Of a stretch of DNA of 64,000 nucleotides, positions 34,656 through 47,298 are shown piece after piece. Within the stretch, counting starts at the first letter, position 1; every line of letters starts with the position of its first letter. The translations under genes were made by a program, and so were the position numbers. Source of the DNA: Coffea arabica (lineage: Eukaryota; Streptophyta; Magnoliopsida; Gentianales; Rubiaceae); assembly GCF_036785885.1 (NCBI RefSeq), contig NC_092329.1, positions 6,944,001-7,008,000 on the forward strand. Direction: 5' to 3'. Below the pieces are notes generated by a model. The model was given only the letters and a program-made list of their open reading frames with translations, was not told where the DNA came from and did no database searches.

Positions 34656-37600
34656 AGGGACAAAAACAATTTAAAAAAAAAAAAGGTGGGTGTGGAGAGT
34701 GAAGTGTGGGACTTGAATTGGCAATTGGCATATCGACAATATACCAACTAGGACAAGATATATAGCAAGGGATGCCAAGTGAAATACAATGAGGATTAGA
34801 GTCCATCATCGATAAGTTACTGGTTTTTCTTAGAAAATGTGCATTTGAATTGAGGAAAATATTTATCCATCTGTTCAATACTTCAATTTTGGATGGAATT
34901 AGTCCAAACTCGTACTGTCTCAATAGAATTGTTTCTTGTGCCTTTCCTTTCAGTAACTAAGACTAGGGGACCCGTCCGGGGAACTGCAAGGGTGCTTATA
35001 GGGCGAGACCTGCTCGCTTTTACTCTCAAGAGAAAGTCATTTGCTCAAAATAAAATGGCTGGTTTTTGAGGGGTTAATGAATATCTATATTGAGAATATG
35101 ATTATGTAAGATGTAAAACCACACTATAGTTTTTCACGTGTCTTTATTTTTTAATGAAGTACACTTTGTAACATTAAAACCACACTATAATTTCACGTCT
35201 GATTGCATTATAGTGGAGTACTGAGTAACAGAAAGGTTGGAGTCAGATTAATAGTTAATTCCTCACTTGCTTCCAGGTATTGGCTCTCATCTACTATAAG
35301 AATCAAGTGCACCTGCTATACTTAAACCTTTTCCTAACTCTTCTAGTTTAGACAACAATCCATTCTTTAAGACATCATGAGTTGGTTACTAATTAATACT
35401 AAGCACTAAAGAAGTAAAGATTCCAGAACAAAAGGATGGCCCAAAAAAAAAAATTTTTTTTTTTTTTTTTTTTTTTTTGCAACTTTGCAACAGAGAATAT
35501 GTTACACAACGTTGGGTAAATTGTAGCAAGTGTAAAGGTGCCAGTACTAAAAACTACATATGTGCCGTTAGAATTATTTTTAAGCGGAATGATTTAAATT
35601 CAAAATCTTTTTTTTTTTTACAAACCTTCCATTTTACTGTCCAATCTAACCCTCGTTCAAACTACTTTTACAAGCTTGATGGTTGTCAACATTGTCTTGT
35701 CTGGATGTAATTCTTTGTCCAAAAAGACTTTAAATTTATCCGAAATAAGAACGATTCCAATGAATCAAGAAAAAAGAGGGTCCGATCCATTTTGTCCAAC
35801 AAAAGTTTTAAACGTAGTTGCGTGTGTGATCATCGAATGGTCCACGCCTCCACAGAACGGAGATGGAGAATATGGAAGCGGCCATCATAGAATGGTAGTT
35901 GTTGTAACTTGCCAGTCAAACTAAGAAGCTCCCAACAACTGTTCTTGGCACGTACGCTATGTAGATTGGGTGACTACTGCATCATAAGCAACAAGCAAAG
36001 CAATGGATAATCATGGTTCATTACCTCCATGAACAATGCTTGCACGTCCGCCTTAAAAAGGTTTGCTTATCACTTTATCTCACCAAGAGGAATTTTTGTC
36101 TTTTTTTTTTTTTGAGAGAGAGAAAATTTTGTCATATAAACCAAATGTAATCAGATTAGGAGTTTTAATAGATTTGACATGTGTTTTTTCTTTTACATTT
36201 TGTTAAGATTTTGCAACTCATATATTTGTTGTTATTGATATTTTGGCATGATCCAAGGTTGTAAACAAATGAAATTGGATTGAACTTCTGAGTCGTCAAG
36301 TTGATTCAAATTTTGAGCTAATCTCGATTTTATTTGAGCTTAAAATTTAAACTTCAGTTTGATTTGATTTAATATTCGATAAGTTCGAGTTTGATTCAAG
36401 AGCTCAAAATTTTATTTAATTTTTAATTTTATCAATAATGTATATAATAAAATAATAGATATGTAATTTCAGTCAAAATCTCAATAAGTCGAACTTGAAT
36501 TGAATCCAAATTATTAGTTAAGGGCTTGGTTCATTTACACCCTATTACGATTCATTTCATAGTTATAGTTGTCTGTTTTACAATCCCAATAAACTTCTTA
36601 ATGGGATTTCCTTATTTGTAATACGTATAGAGTAGACGAAGATAAAGACCATAATCCTATCGATACATAAATATTCTGATCATTTTGTTCTTCAAAAATA
36701 TTTTCTATTTTATAACTTTATCATTACTTACAAAATTTGACATAAGTACAAAATTTGAATTTTCACTTTTAAATTACAAATCAAAATCACTATTATTATT
36801 TTTGAAGTTGTAATCATTAGGATTTTCATGTTTGTTGGTTGCAAGAACTTTGATTTGGATATTGTATACATCATGTTCAAATCTTCTAATTGTTTTGAAA
36901 TGTGTATAGAACTTAGTGTATTTGGAATATGCACTATTTGGACAAAGAAATATTTATTTTGTCAACACTTTTTTATTTATTTATTTTTTATTTAAGAAAA
37001 GGTTTCAAGCCTTACAAGAAACAAGAGCGAAAGTAGAAATTGAGAGTTGAACCAAAGACACTCTTTATTTTGCAAACATATTTTATCTCACATATTTCAC
37101 GTATCAAAATAATTGTTAACAAATAAAAACATTTTTCCAAAATAATATTCAAACAAAACACATATTGATTCAATGTTTTGTCTAATGCGAGTGTATTTGG
37201 GTCAGTTAGGCCCATCCACAAGAGTTTATACAGGCCTTGTGGGAAAACTAGAAGCCCGTATACAAGATTAATAGGATGAGCACATTTATTTCTTGGACAC
37301 CATTGTCATTGGTCAGGGGTCAGGGTGTCAATTTCCATTGTCATCCATCTTCAACCTGCTAAGGCTGATAGGATCCATGTTTAAGGCCATTTTACATGTA
37401 ACCCTAAATTGATCAGATAGTTGATCCAATTGTGATGGCAGATTAAGAAAGATGAAAGGGTTTAAGTACCTTTTTCTCTCTTTTATAAAATAAAAAAAAA
37501 AGTATACATTTTTCTAATTTTTTCTCTCCACTAGCTCTCGAATTTCAAAAGTTGACAAATTATTTTCAAAAAAAAAAAAATAAAAGAATTCGTGATCAAA

Positions 37601-38106
37601 TGAAAGTTTGAAAAATAGAATATGTTAAGTAACTTCTTTTATAAATACTGTAATTGTAGTGAAGTAGGGTTTAAAGTTTTGCAAGTTGTGAAGTGTATGT
37701 AAAAAACGGAGCAATTTTAAAGTCATACGAATGGTTGATTTTAGAATTGTATAAAGTTCCAATTTCTATGAGAAGAAAATTTCAACAAAAACTCAGAAAG
37801 TCAATGAAAAAAACAAGAGGAAATTTGGTTGGCCGAGGAATTTGTCAACAGCTCTTGTCATAAATCATCATAAAAGAGCACGCCCCAGCGTCCAATATGG
37901 TGTCCTTATTTGTTGCTAGGAAATTCGTCTTTTTAGGAGGTTGACTCATGTATAGACAACAAAAAATAATTAATGAAGAAAGCAGAGCCTAAAAAACTAC
38001 GTTGGCTAACTGCTGGTTGTCATCAGCTATTTTCTAGAAAAATTATTCTAAATAATCTACTATCCAAACACATTCGACTGTAAACAAAAATTGTAGTTAT
38101 GAAAAC
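34656..38106. other. Intergenic region, no gene recognised
   Basis: AT-rich sequence with a T20 run near 35455-35478. A decayed hAT-like element lies at 36255-36544. None of the open frames here has family similarity. Confidence 0.45.
36255..36544. mobile_element. Decayed hAT-like MITE
   Basis: The left end AAGGTTGTAAACAAATGAA and the right end, reversed (TAGGGTGTAAATGAACC), resemble the TAGGGCTGCAAACGA ends of the element at 55749-56294, and the interior has the same TCGAGTTTGATTC-like text. No target duplication. Confidence 0.45.
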
Positions 38107-38237
38107 TAAGCTTTGTTTGGATTACATTTTCTTGAATTTTTTATAGAAAAATTACTGTAGTGATTTGATGTATGTGAATGTAATTACAGAAAACGACGTA
38201 ATTTTTCGATAAAAAAGACTGTTCAAACGAGGCCTAA
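38107..38237. mobile_element. 'GTTTGGATT' hAT-like MITE
   Basis: The left end TTTGTTTGGATTACATTTTC and the right end, reversed (TAGGCCTCGTTTGAACAG), are inverted repeats. The interior contains AAAATTACTGTAGTGATTTG and its near complement. About 131 bp. Confidence 0.55.
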
Positions 38238-38418
38238 GGTCTTGACCGATTTAAGAGACTAGTACACTAAACTCCATAATTGTTAAGAATCTCTCGTTTG
38301 AATTGATATTTTCTGTAATTTTGATAAAAAAAAAAAAGTTATAAAAATTTAATATATGTAAAGTAAAAAAAATTAAAAAATAACTTTTATATGTCTGCAT
38401 AAAACGTAATTAAACTAC

Positions 38419-38814
38419 ATGTTACCGTGGCCCGTGGAATCCATGGTTTTTCAGGCGCTTCTGATATGCAGAGTGGTATTGTACCCTGCGCCGCGGTTTA
38501 GACGGTTTGCCCGCGCGAAGACGGCAGAAAGGCGGGTCCCGCCAGATGTAGAGGCTGCACACACGTGTACGGCCGGTTGTAGACAAGTTGATGCTCGTCC
38601 AAAAGAACCCGACGAATCCACCCGTCACTTCATCTTTCACACGATGGGCTTACCGTACACCATTTTATGCGGTCACTGCGGCCGTGCCGACGTGATGAAG
38701 TTTTTGGTGCATTTACGTTGCATGTGCACAAGATTACAAGTATGGGTGTGGTTTGATTGGAGATTATTTGAAAATATATTTTATCTAGATGGATTTCTTT
38801 TAGTGAGTGTCTAA
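38419..38814 (+). other. Isolated GC-rich, CpG-dense island with an open frame
   Basis: Roughly 38425-38700 is markedly GC-rich, with about two dozen CpG dinucleotides, in a region otherwise dominated by A and T. An open frame of 131 codons spans it. The predicted peptide is basic and Cys-containing (TILCGHCGRADVMK) and matches no family I know. GGCGGGTCCCGCC is a perfect inverted repeat around one T. It could be an orphan exon, a decayed gene, foreign DNA or a regulatory island. No TATA box, splice partner or terminal repeats were found. Confidence 0.3.
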
Positions 38815-41800
38815 TGAATAGCTATTAACGCTTCTATATTTCATATATTTTATTATGTGTATACACATATTAATAATTATTATCTTTCGTTATATTTACA
38901 CTCTAATTAATTTTATTTTTTTTAAAATCTCACGTCAGAATTACATTTTAATGAATGGAGCGCTCGTTAGACTGACCATATTTAAAATGATATTGTAGTA
39001 TTTTTGTATAAAATAATATACGTGAAATAAAAATGTATTGAAAAAAAATAAAAAAAAAAGTAGTTGGCAACCAAACAAACTCATTATTTTTCTATTTTTC
39101 TTTTCTTCTTTGCATCTCTTCTTCTTTTTGTTTTAAAATTCTAAGTTTGCACTGAGAGAGAGAGAGAGTGTGTGAAAACAAAAAAAAACTATGTGTACTA
39201 TGTGCATTGTAAAGTCATGCATAAATTTTCCTCAAGTCAAGATTATTTGATATTCTTAATATATCTATATTTTTTTTTTTATGTGTGTGTATGCATATTA
39301 TAGGATTTCAGTTTAAAAATTGTGTGGATTGTATAATAGTATATTGCAACTAATTTAGTCCCTACCTCAGGGGAGGAATGGATTGGATGGTTTGGAGAAC
39401 GGAGTATAAAGTGAGAATTTATAAATTCGATCCCTCCCACTTATACTTAAAAAAAAATTGTTCCCACCTTTCATTTTGCTGTGTGCATTTTAGTCATTTC
39501 ATTTAGTCATTGGTGTTTAGAACAAACAGCAGTTATCTCTTTTTTTCTTTTTTTTTTTTGAATTGTAATAGCAATTGCAATACGTAATCTAAAGGAGCAA
39601 CAGGCTGAGTGTGGCGTACTATTTGATCTTTGAGCATAAATACTTGGTTTATGAAGCTTTTACATATTGGCTTACATTTCTCAACCAAAGATTTAGTATT
39701 ACACTCAAAGCTCACCCCCAGACTTTACCATCTAATGAAGTATTGGTTTAACTATAGAAGTAGATTACTAAGTTTCCACGATACAAATTTTCAAAAGAAA
39801 AAGAATGGTTCCAAGAATACAATATACATTACCCTCTTATTAGTAATTGTTTTCTTTTTTGTCATCTTGACAGTCCAATTGCAAACTATATATTCTTCTG
39901 CAGATGGAGAATTCCTAGCTAGCACTCTTTAAGTTCTTTACTCGAGAGTTGACATAGCTTCGAAAATTAATCTGTTTCATACCATCAGCAAAATGCTGCG
40001 ACAATTGACACACAGTTCTTTTCGTTGTCTATCTCCATTAGTATTTTTGTCGGATGGTAGTACTGCAATTGCAACTTCGTGCTTCAACCAAATTCGTGTC
40101 TGTTACATCTCAAGATCTCAATAATATTGGGTATTCAATTCGCTCCCGGAAATAAAAATTTCGTAATTATTTTTGGATACTTTATGGATCTGGCTAGGCC
40201 ATTGTATATGGATGTGAAGGTACATTTCTTATTTTGAAACAAAAGTTCCAATGAGAGATTGATTGAGTTAATGGGACAATATTATTTGACACAAGAAATA
40301 TACTAGATTGCAATAATGAACATGACATGTTCAGATCGATATGATGTCGAGAACCACGAACGAACAAAACTAACTATTAATGGAGTAACAACTACCAACG
40401 AGACAGAGGTACTGTTTGTCACAAACAAGCATCATTTTTTACACTTAAAACTATGCTGGCTTTCTAAACTTGAAAGAAAAGAAACCTCTTTTCCATCTTG
40501 TAATTACACACTTACCTCCTCTATGAACTCTGGTTGAATATATGTTTATTCATTATTTTATTCCTTATCAATTAGTGTTTCACGTTGCATATATTATATC
40601 ACAAAAAATATTACAGTAACTCCAACCGTATCAAGCAAGATCGTGTAGTTTGCAAACTGGATTGGCAGCACAAGACATATATATTGGCGACAAATCTTAG
40701 GGGAAATCACTGTAAATGATCTCTTAAAGAAAAGTTTCAGACACCAAATAATCAATTAATGACCTGTTCAACTCAATGGAAGTATGTTATAAACATGGAT
40801 GGGTGGCAATCTAGGACTCGATACGTGGGGAATTGTTTGTTTTTTGCACCAAATTAATCCTGATTTAAGTATTAAAGGAGGATCAATTTCTCTTCTGATT
40901 AGTCCATACCACCAATCAAGTCCCCAGAAAAAACCATGAAACTACTAAGGATTAATGATTGATGAATATTAAAATGAGAAGAAAAATTGTGAACTGTTTT
41001 AGGGCAGAATTTAATCTGGAATCTCAACGTGCCAAAATTCAAGAAAAACGGAATGTCGCTACTTGCTACTTGCGAAAGTACTTGAACGGCGCCGGATCTA
41101 AATCATAAGAGAATCTTCGCCTTCATGCTTTCATAAAAAATTCAGTAGCAGGTTCGCAGAATTTGAGGTCCCAACTTTTGCAGTTTCTTAAATAACTCAA
41201 CAGGGCATGTTCGTCTTGACCTCGAAAGAAAATGACAAAGAAGGAGGAGGGGGGGAGGTGGCATGGAACTGATGAACCATGATTTTTCATGACAAAAGAA
41301 CTACAACACAGATGTTCCATCACCTGTGATGTTGCACAGGGTAAGTCTACAAGAATACTACAACATAGTATTCTACTTGGTTTCAAAAAGTTCATCAATT
41401 TGGCTAATATTCAAGTATATACCTGGTCTCCATTTTCCCCTTGAATTAGGAAAAGTTTTTATTAATCATGTCTTGCTGTTAAGCGTTGCCCTCTTGTTTT
41501 ACTATCATACATCTACTGATTGATCAGTGTCCATCCCGACAAGACTAAAACTGACATAACAATTAAAAGAAAAAAAAAAAAGAAAAACAAAGATGGAACG
41601 AAAGGTTCCCCACATGTCTAGGTTAGAGTACGGAACTTAACCGCAGTTCACGCTGAGAACACATGCCATTAGAATTTTAAAACATTAGATTAATCGCCTA
41701 AAACCAGGATTAAGTTTGGTTTTATATAGGACGATGAGTTGTAATTATAAGGACATGGGTAGGAGCCACCAGGTTTTGTTACTTTGTAACAATGACATAG

Positions 41801-44800
41801 CCTAGCTAAGACAGAAATTAAAGTTGAGGGCTTAGACTTGACCAATAGTCCCACCTTCATTGACAAGAAATCAGTCTTTTCTGCTGTATATCTACTCACT
41901 TCTTTACTTGCTTTGACCAAATTAGAACTAAAACTCTGAATTAGATGAAATATACAAGATCTTCTTCAAGGAAAAGGGCCCTCCAATTAATCTTCTGTTA
42001 ATGGTTTCAACCAGCTAAAGGGGTAGGACTCGGGAGAGGGAGAATAAATCCAACTAAATAGAGTGCTTTTTTTTTTTTTTTCCTTTTTTCCCTGGCAAAC
42101 ATTGTAGACTGGCATCAAAAGTGCTACAGGGTGCTGATTACAACATTGTTCCTATTGCTAATGCAGACATTTTATAATCTCGAACTCGTTTACGTGTATC
42201 TTTCCTTGGAAAATCTCAAGATTTGATTAATAAATTGGTATTACTGCCAGTCAAGTTGCATTCTCTAATTGACTTCATCAGACATCGAGTGTCTTAAACA
42301 AGACAAGAATGTTATTGATACATACAAAATAATGCCAGATGGGATGCTCCCTTTCCCCTATATTAATTAAATCAGAGGACAAAATACCGTAGTTCTAAAA
42401 AATATTCCTCCAACATTTTCCTTTTTATCTTGTTAAAAAAGTCAAGTAAAGAATGAATGATAACTATAAAGTATTCCGCCGGAGACTTACATAGGCTGCA
42501 CAAAACGATGCTGCCAAAATGTCTTATCCAATGGTACGTTAATACGTAAAAATGCTGCAGGAATGCAAATCCACTTAAACTATCCTCTTAGTTTGTGAAA
42601 TTCAAGTAACGCGTGCGTACTCATCCCATCAATTTTTCTTTGCCTGTGTGGGAATTTGTCTTCGTAACTAAAATTATTGAAACAAGTAAGATTCCAACAT
42701 TTCGTTGAAACTAGAAAATGGAGATGCATGGTAAGAAATGAAACAAGAAAGAATGTCCTATTGAGAAGATGTAGTATAACTTTGGCAATGTTGGTTAAAC
42801 TTAATGCTAATGACTGCAGTACTAGCAGTGCTAGTTTAACAGAGCGACACGACAGTAGTCTTGGGAAGGCAAGCGTGAGAGAGGAGGAGAGAAAGAGAGG
42901 GCCGTAGTTAGTAGTCTTGATCGTAGATGATAGCAGAATGGGCGGCAGAGTTCGTAAGGTCACATGGATTCCTCTGGCAGCAGATGTCCAAACCTTAGTC
43001 TCATCCGTCATCTCTCTCACACACACTTCGACACCTACACTCCTTTTTTCCAGATCTTGCAACAGAATCTCTGAGCCAGCGTCAACTTTTCGTCAGCGTC
43101 TCTCTTCTTCCGTGCCAGTGTCCGACCATATTATTACCAAATGAAACTAGGGCTTTTCACAGTCCTCGGGGGACGTCCGTCTCCCCCGAATAATGCAATG
43201 CACCACCTACTTGCTGCCACCACTCAAGTGACTAAATCACCCCTACTTTATCAGTTTTTTTCCCCCCGCAAAAATTCACTTGTATTATAAACATATTTAT
43301 TAATTACCGTTTTATTTCCTCAATCACAATATTGTCTCACATATATAATATTACAAAACAGTGTTATAGTATTATTATAAAATGTTGTGATGAACTATAT
43401 TTTGTCTTCCAAAACTATAGACATATATACTTTACTACTTACAGTTAATAGTTAATAGGGTTAAGACAAAGGTACCTTTTGCATACTCTTGGTTAATTTT
43501 TGAGCGCACACATTTATAGAACAATTGTAACCTAATAAATGAATATTTTTTCAGCAATTGCTAAATCATTTTCAACACCACTACACGATGTACTTGACCT
43601 TTTAGTAGTAAAAAAATAAAATAAAATTCTACAAGAAAAATGTTTAAGCAACTCGAAGGGCTTATCTCAATGTCGATAATGGTGCTTATTTTAAATTATA
43701 TAAAATTAGTGAGTACATTCGGAGAGAAGATTATTTGTAAGAATTTTTTTATTGTATCACTATTTTAATGTGATTTATGTGAAATAAAAAGGTTATAAAG
43801 AAACTATAAGTGCTTTAGAAAATGTGTTTAGAGAATCTCAATTTGTTTACCAAATAAATTAGATTCCAAATAGTAAAGCAAGTTACGAATGTGTCATACA
43901 AGTACTAATTAGCATCTTATTGACTCATGATTAGAATCTTGTGAGAGCTGCAAGGTAAGTGAAAATTATTAAAACTAATTCGTTTATAATTTAAAGCAAA
44001 AAGAAAAGTGACAAAAAACCGGTTAGAAGCTTTGGGAAATTTCTTTTAATTTTTTATATCACGTGATTCGGTGCTTTTCTTTTCAATAAGGCGTTTCATA
44101 TTTTGATCTAAAGTGTGGCATTATCCAACAGGCATTCTGTACGAGTGTTCAAGTCATTTCATCAAAATTTTGAATGGAAAGGTTATCATTAATGCTTGAC
44201 TAGTCAACATAGGGGGGCAAAGTTTATAAGTTTGAAGTTAGAGGGGCAAATTGTAATTAATCCAAAAAAAAATTTCAAGTAATTTTCCATCCAATCACAG
44301 TCGTGTATTTAATAAGGCAGGTTCCAGCTTTTGGATGCCGTTCAGCGCCAAGGTACTCGGTTTATCTCAAAGAGGTGATTCCAATGATTAATTTGCTCAT
44401 AATAGGAATCGACCTTAAATCCTCTTATTTTCTAATAGGAATACTGTCGAGATGCATGATTATCAGTTGGAGGACAAAGCCCTCAAGGTAAGTGTCCATA
44501 GACTAACCCAAACAAATTAGAATTGTTAATAACTCTTGTTTATGCATGGATTACATGACGCTTTTCCTGATTTATGCTATTATCTTGTTACTTGTATAGA
44601 AGACAAATAAGTCAATTCATAATGCTAAGAATTCATAATGCTAACATATTATTGAAATTCATTCTTGATTTACAAGAAACGATAACAAACAAAAACTTGG
44701 GAAAAAAAATTATTACCATTTTTACGTCTACAATACCTATGCATAAAACACGATATCAGTCCGAATTGTACATATTAAACTAAGGAATATTGTGAATTCG

Positions 44801-45130
44801 AATCGGTCCCGTCTTATAAGGACACATGAGTAAGGGCTGTTCAAAAGAAAATTAAAGTATAGTGCCCAAATCATGTATATATTAAGAGAATAATATGCAA
44901 AAAAGACTTGCACCAATTGTTTACTCAAAGGTTACGTATTGAACAAGGTCCCACAGCTTGGTTTACCTTGTTTGTGAATCTATAAAGGGTCATGAGCATT
45001 ATTACTGTGCTATCTATGCATTGGCGAGAAAGGAGAAACTGTATGAAGCTATGTGGTATGGTAGTACTAAGAGAATTCTCCATATTGGGCTTTACAAATA
45101 AAAATTCTGATGATGAGTTATGACTAGTCC
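38815..45130. other. Long gene-poor spacer before the bHLH gene
   Basis: AT-rich spacer with a SINE-like copy at 39370-39460. A less AT-rich stretch at about 42650-43180 has overlapping open frames on both strands, none recognisable. No RNA gene was recognised. Confidence 0.45.
39370..39460 (+). repeat. SINE-like copy
   Basis: GGGGAGGAATGGATTGGATG, then ATAAATTCGATCCCTCCCAC and an A9 run. Same family as 30965-31050. Confidence 0.45.
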
Positions 45131-45137
45131 AACTTAC

Positions 45138-45149
45138 GACGTCACGTGT
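45138..45149 (+). promoter_or_regulatory. C-box/G-box (ABRE-like) upstream of the bHLH gene
   Basis: GACGTCACGTGT joins a palindromic GACGTC and a CACGTG G-box (45143-45148), about 210 bp upstream of the TATA box. Such hybrids are bound by bZIP and bHLH factors, suggesting ABA, light or self-regulation (inference). Confidence 0.45.
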
Positions 45150-45351
45150 AAATCACTGTAACTTTACTTGTTTGATTAAGGGTCTCTCTCCTTTCCTCTC
45201 CTCTCAGTGAGTCAGTGTCTCTCTCTCTCTCTGTCTATAAGAGCTTATGCAAAAGCAATTCATTTTCCTCACAAAGGGAATGGGAATGAATAAAAGCCTA
45301 ATTTGTTTGGTCTTTTGGCTTTCTCCTTCTTGGTCTTATGCATGAACCTTC

Positions 45352-45360
45352 CTATATAAG
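45352..45360 (+). promoter_or_regulatory. TATA box of the bHLH gene
   Basis: CTATATAAG lies about 240 bp upstream of the start codon, giving a leader of about 205 nt. A weaker TCTATAAGAG lies further up near 45233. Confidence 0.5.
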
Positions 45361-45461
45361 ATGTCAATTTTCGTCAAGCTAGTAAGCATATTACTATAGC
45401 TTTAATCTTCTTCTCCTCCTATTTTTCTCCTTGGGCCCTTTTATTCTACTTTTGCTGCTTG

Positions 45462-45569
45462 ATGCTCATACTCCTACCCTCTCCACAAACATGCTCGTCT
45501 ATTTGTGGCAAGAGAGAGAGAGAAAAGAATAGAGTAGTTGAGAGGAAAGCCACAAGGGAACTAAAATAG
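45462..45569 (+). promoter_or_regulatory. uORF in the bHLH leader
   Basis: ATG at 45462 opens a 35-codon frame ending in TAG (45567-45569), 24 bases before the main ATG and in frame with it. The peptide begins MLILLPSPQTCSSICGK. It lies inside the transcript if the TATA box at 45352 is used. Confidence 0.4.
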
Positions 45570-45593
45570 CAGCAACCAAGGAAATTAAAGAAA

Positions 45594-47298
45594 ATGGCCC
45601 TTGATGCTGCAATTCATATGCAAGATTCATTTGGCTACTTCTTCAAGGAATTTTACACGTCGGGAGGAGGAGGAGGAGGTGGAGGAGCAAATGGTGGATG
45701 GGGCTATGGCTATGGCTTTGGCTTGCAAGAAGAAAAGGGTTTTGTAGAGATGTTGGATAGTGGCATGGACCATAATTTACACGGGAATTGGGAGTCTTCA
45801 TCTTCATCAGTTGTGATGCAAAATGTGAAGGAATATTGGGATCCGAATTCCTCACCGGAGGCTTGCACAGCTGACCAACTCCTTTTAGAAGGCGGCTCCC
45901 CTACGATGGAAGAGCCACCAGAGTCTGCACCTACCCCGGCTGCAGGCAAGAGAAAAAGAAGGCGCACTAGAACTTGCAAGAACAAAGAAGAATTGGAGAA
46001 TCAGAGGATGACACACATTGCTGTTGAGCGGAATCGACGGAAACAAATGAATGATTATCTTGCAGTTATTCGATCCATGATGCCACCTTCCTATGTTCAA
46101 AGGGTAACAATAATTCATTCTTCAAAATCTAATCAGCACAATAATATGATACTTAAAATAATTTCTTTTTGAAGAATCTTAAATTATGGACGAATGTTGC
46201 TATTCCTTACCCTGTTATTGTCTTTAAAAGAAACATGTGCAGCCCATCAGGTAAATAATTGGACTCTTTTTGTTTCCGTGAAAAGCGTCACATAACCCCA
46301 AAAAAAAAAAAAAAATTTCATGTTCAATGTTTATTATCGTTTTCATGAAAGAGACATGATCAAAAGCAATTAAACGGTTTGTCTTATCATTTCGGAATGC
46401 ATAAAAACTAGTGCTATATGGCTTGTCAATCTGTTTTCAAATAAAACAGCTGATTCAATAGTCACAAAGCTATAGTATGTGGACTACAGTAAGTAGTGCA
46501 GCATAACTTTCTTTAATTTTTCTTTTTCCTCTTAAATTCCTATTTCAGGGAGACCAAGCCTCAATAATTGGAGGAGCAATTAATTTCGTAAAGGAGCTTG
46601 AACAGCATCTTCAAACCCTAGAGGCACAGAGGAGGAGAAATAGCCAACAAGAACAAGAAAATGGAATGTCACCACCACTTTTTGCTGATTTCTTTACCTT
46701 CCCACAATATTCAACGCGGTCATCTTCAACTACTCTTCACTCTAACACCATCAATTCACCAGTGACCACCACCACAAGTGATCATCAGCCACAGCCTAGT
46801 AGGGCAGCAACTGATCAGAGCCCGTCAGCGCTAGCAGACATCGAGGTCACAATGGCCGAAAGCCATGCCAACCTCAAGATTCTTTCAAAGAGACGTCCAA
46901 GACAGCTCTTGAAGCTAGTCGCTGGGCTTCAGTTGCTTTGGCTCACTATTCTCCACCTTAATGTCACAACAACACTTGACCAAAAGGTTCTCTACTCTAT
47001 CAGTGTTAAGGTTGGTTCATTTTCTTACTCATGATTTATTTATATATACTTGACAAAGATACATTCAAACCCACTGGCTATTTTCACGTCTTTATTTTTT
47101 TTTTTTTGGCTTCTTATCTACGATAACTTTCCATTTAAACATTTTTTTTGAGGAAAAAATGTACTAATCAATTTGTGGCTAATTATTATAATCTCTTGAA
47201 ATAAACAGCTTGAGGAAGGGTGCCAGCTAACAACAATAGATGAAATAGCTGATGCTGTGAATCACTTACTGGGCAGAATTGAAGAAGGAGCTGTTTGA
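45594..47298 (+). CDS. bHLH transcription factor, group Ia (bHLH94/96-like)
   Basis: Nuclear DNA-binding regulator. Exons: 45594-46103, 46549-47010, 47209-47298; all junctions are GT..AG in phase 0; 353 residues. The N-terminus [15 protein letters not shown] resembles bHLH94/96, followed by a Gly-rich run (24-32). A basic KRKRRRTR stretch (119-126) is a likely nuclear signal. The bHLH domain spans about 137-195; basic residues H141, E145 and R149 give the E-box-binding signature, and helix 2 starts [20 protein letters not shown] at the exon 2 border. The C-terminal third, from about 265 ([19 protein letters not shown]), has the ACT-like fold typical of the group. Group Ia also contains SPCH, MUTE and FAMA, but the SPCH/FAMA-specific regions are not seen. 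A G-box, TATA box and uORF lie upstream. Confidence 0.93.

Noticed and set aside
42580-43062. 160-codon minus-strand open frame
   Set aside because: No recognisable domain; overlaps other unrelated frames on the plus strand.
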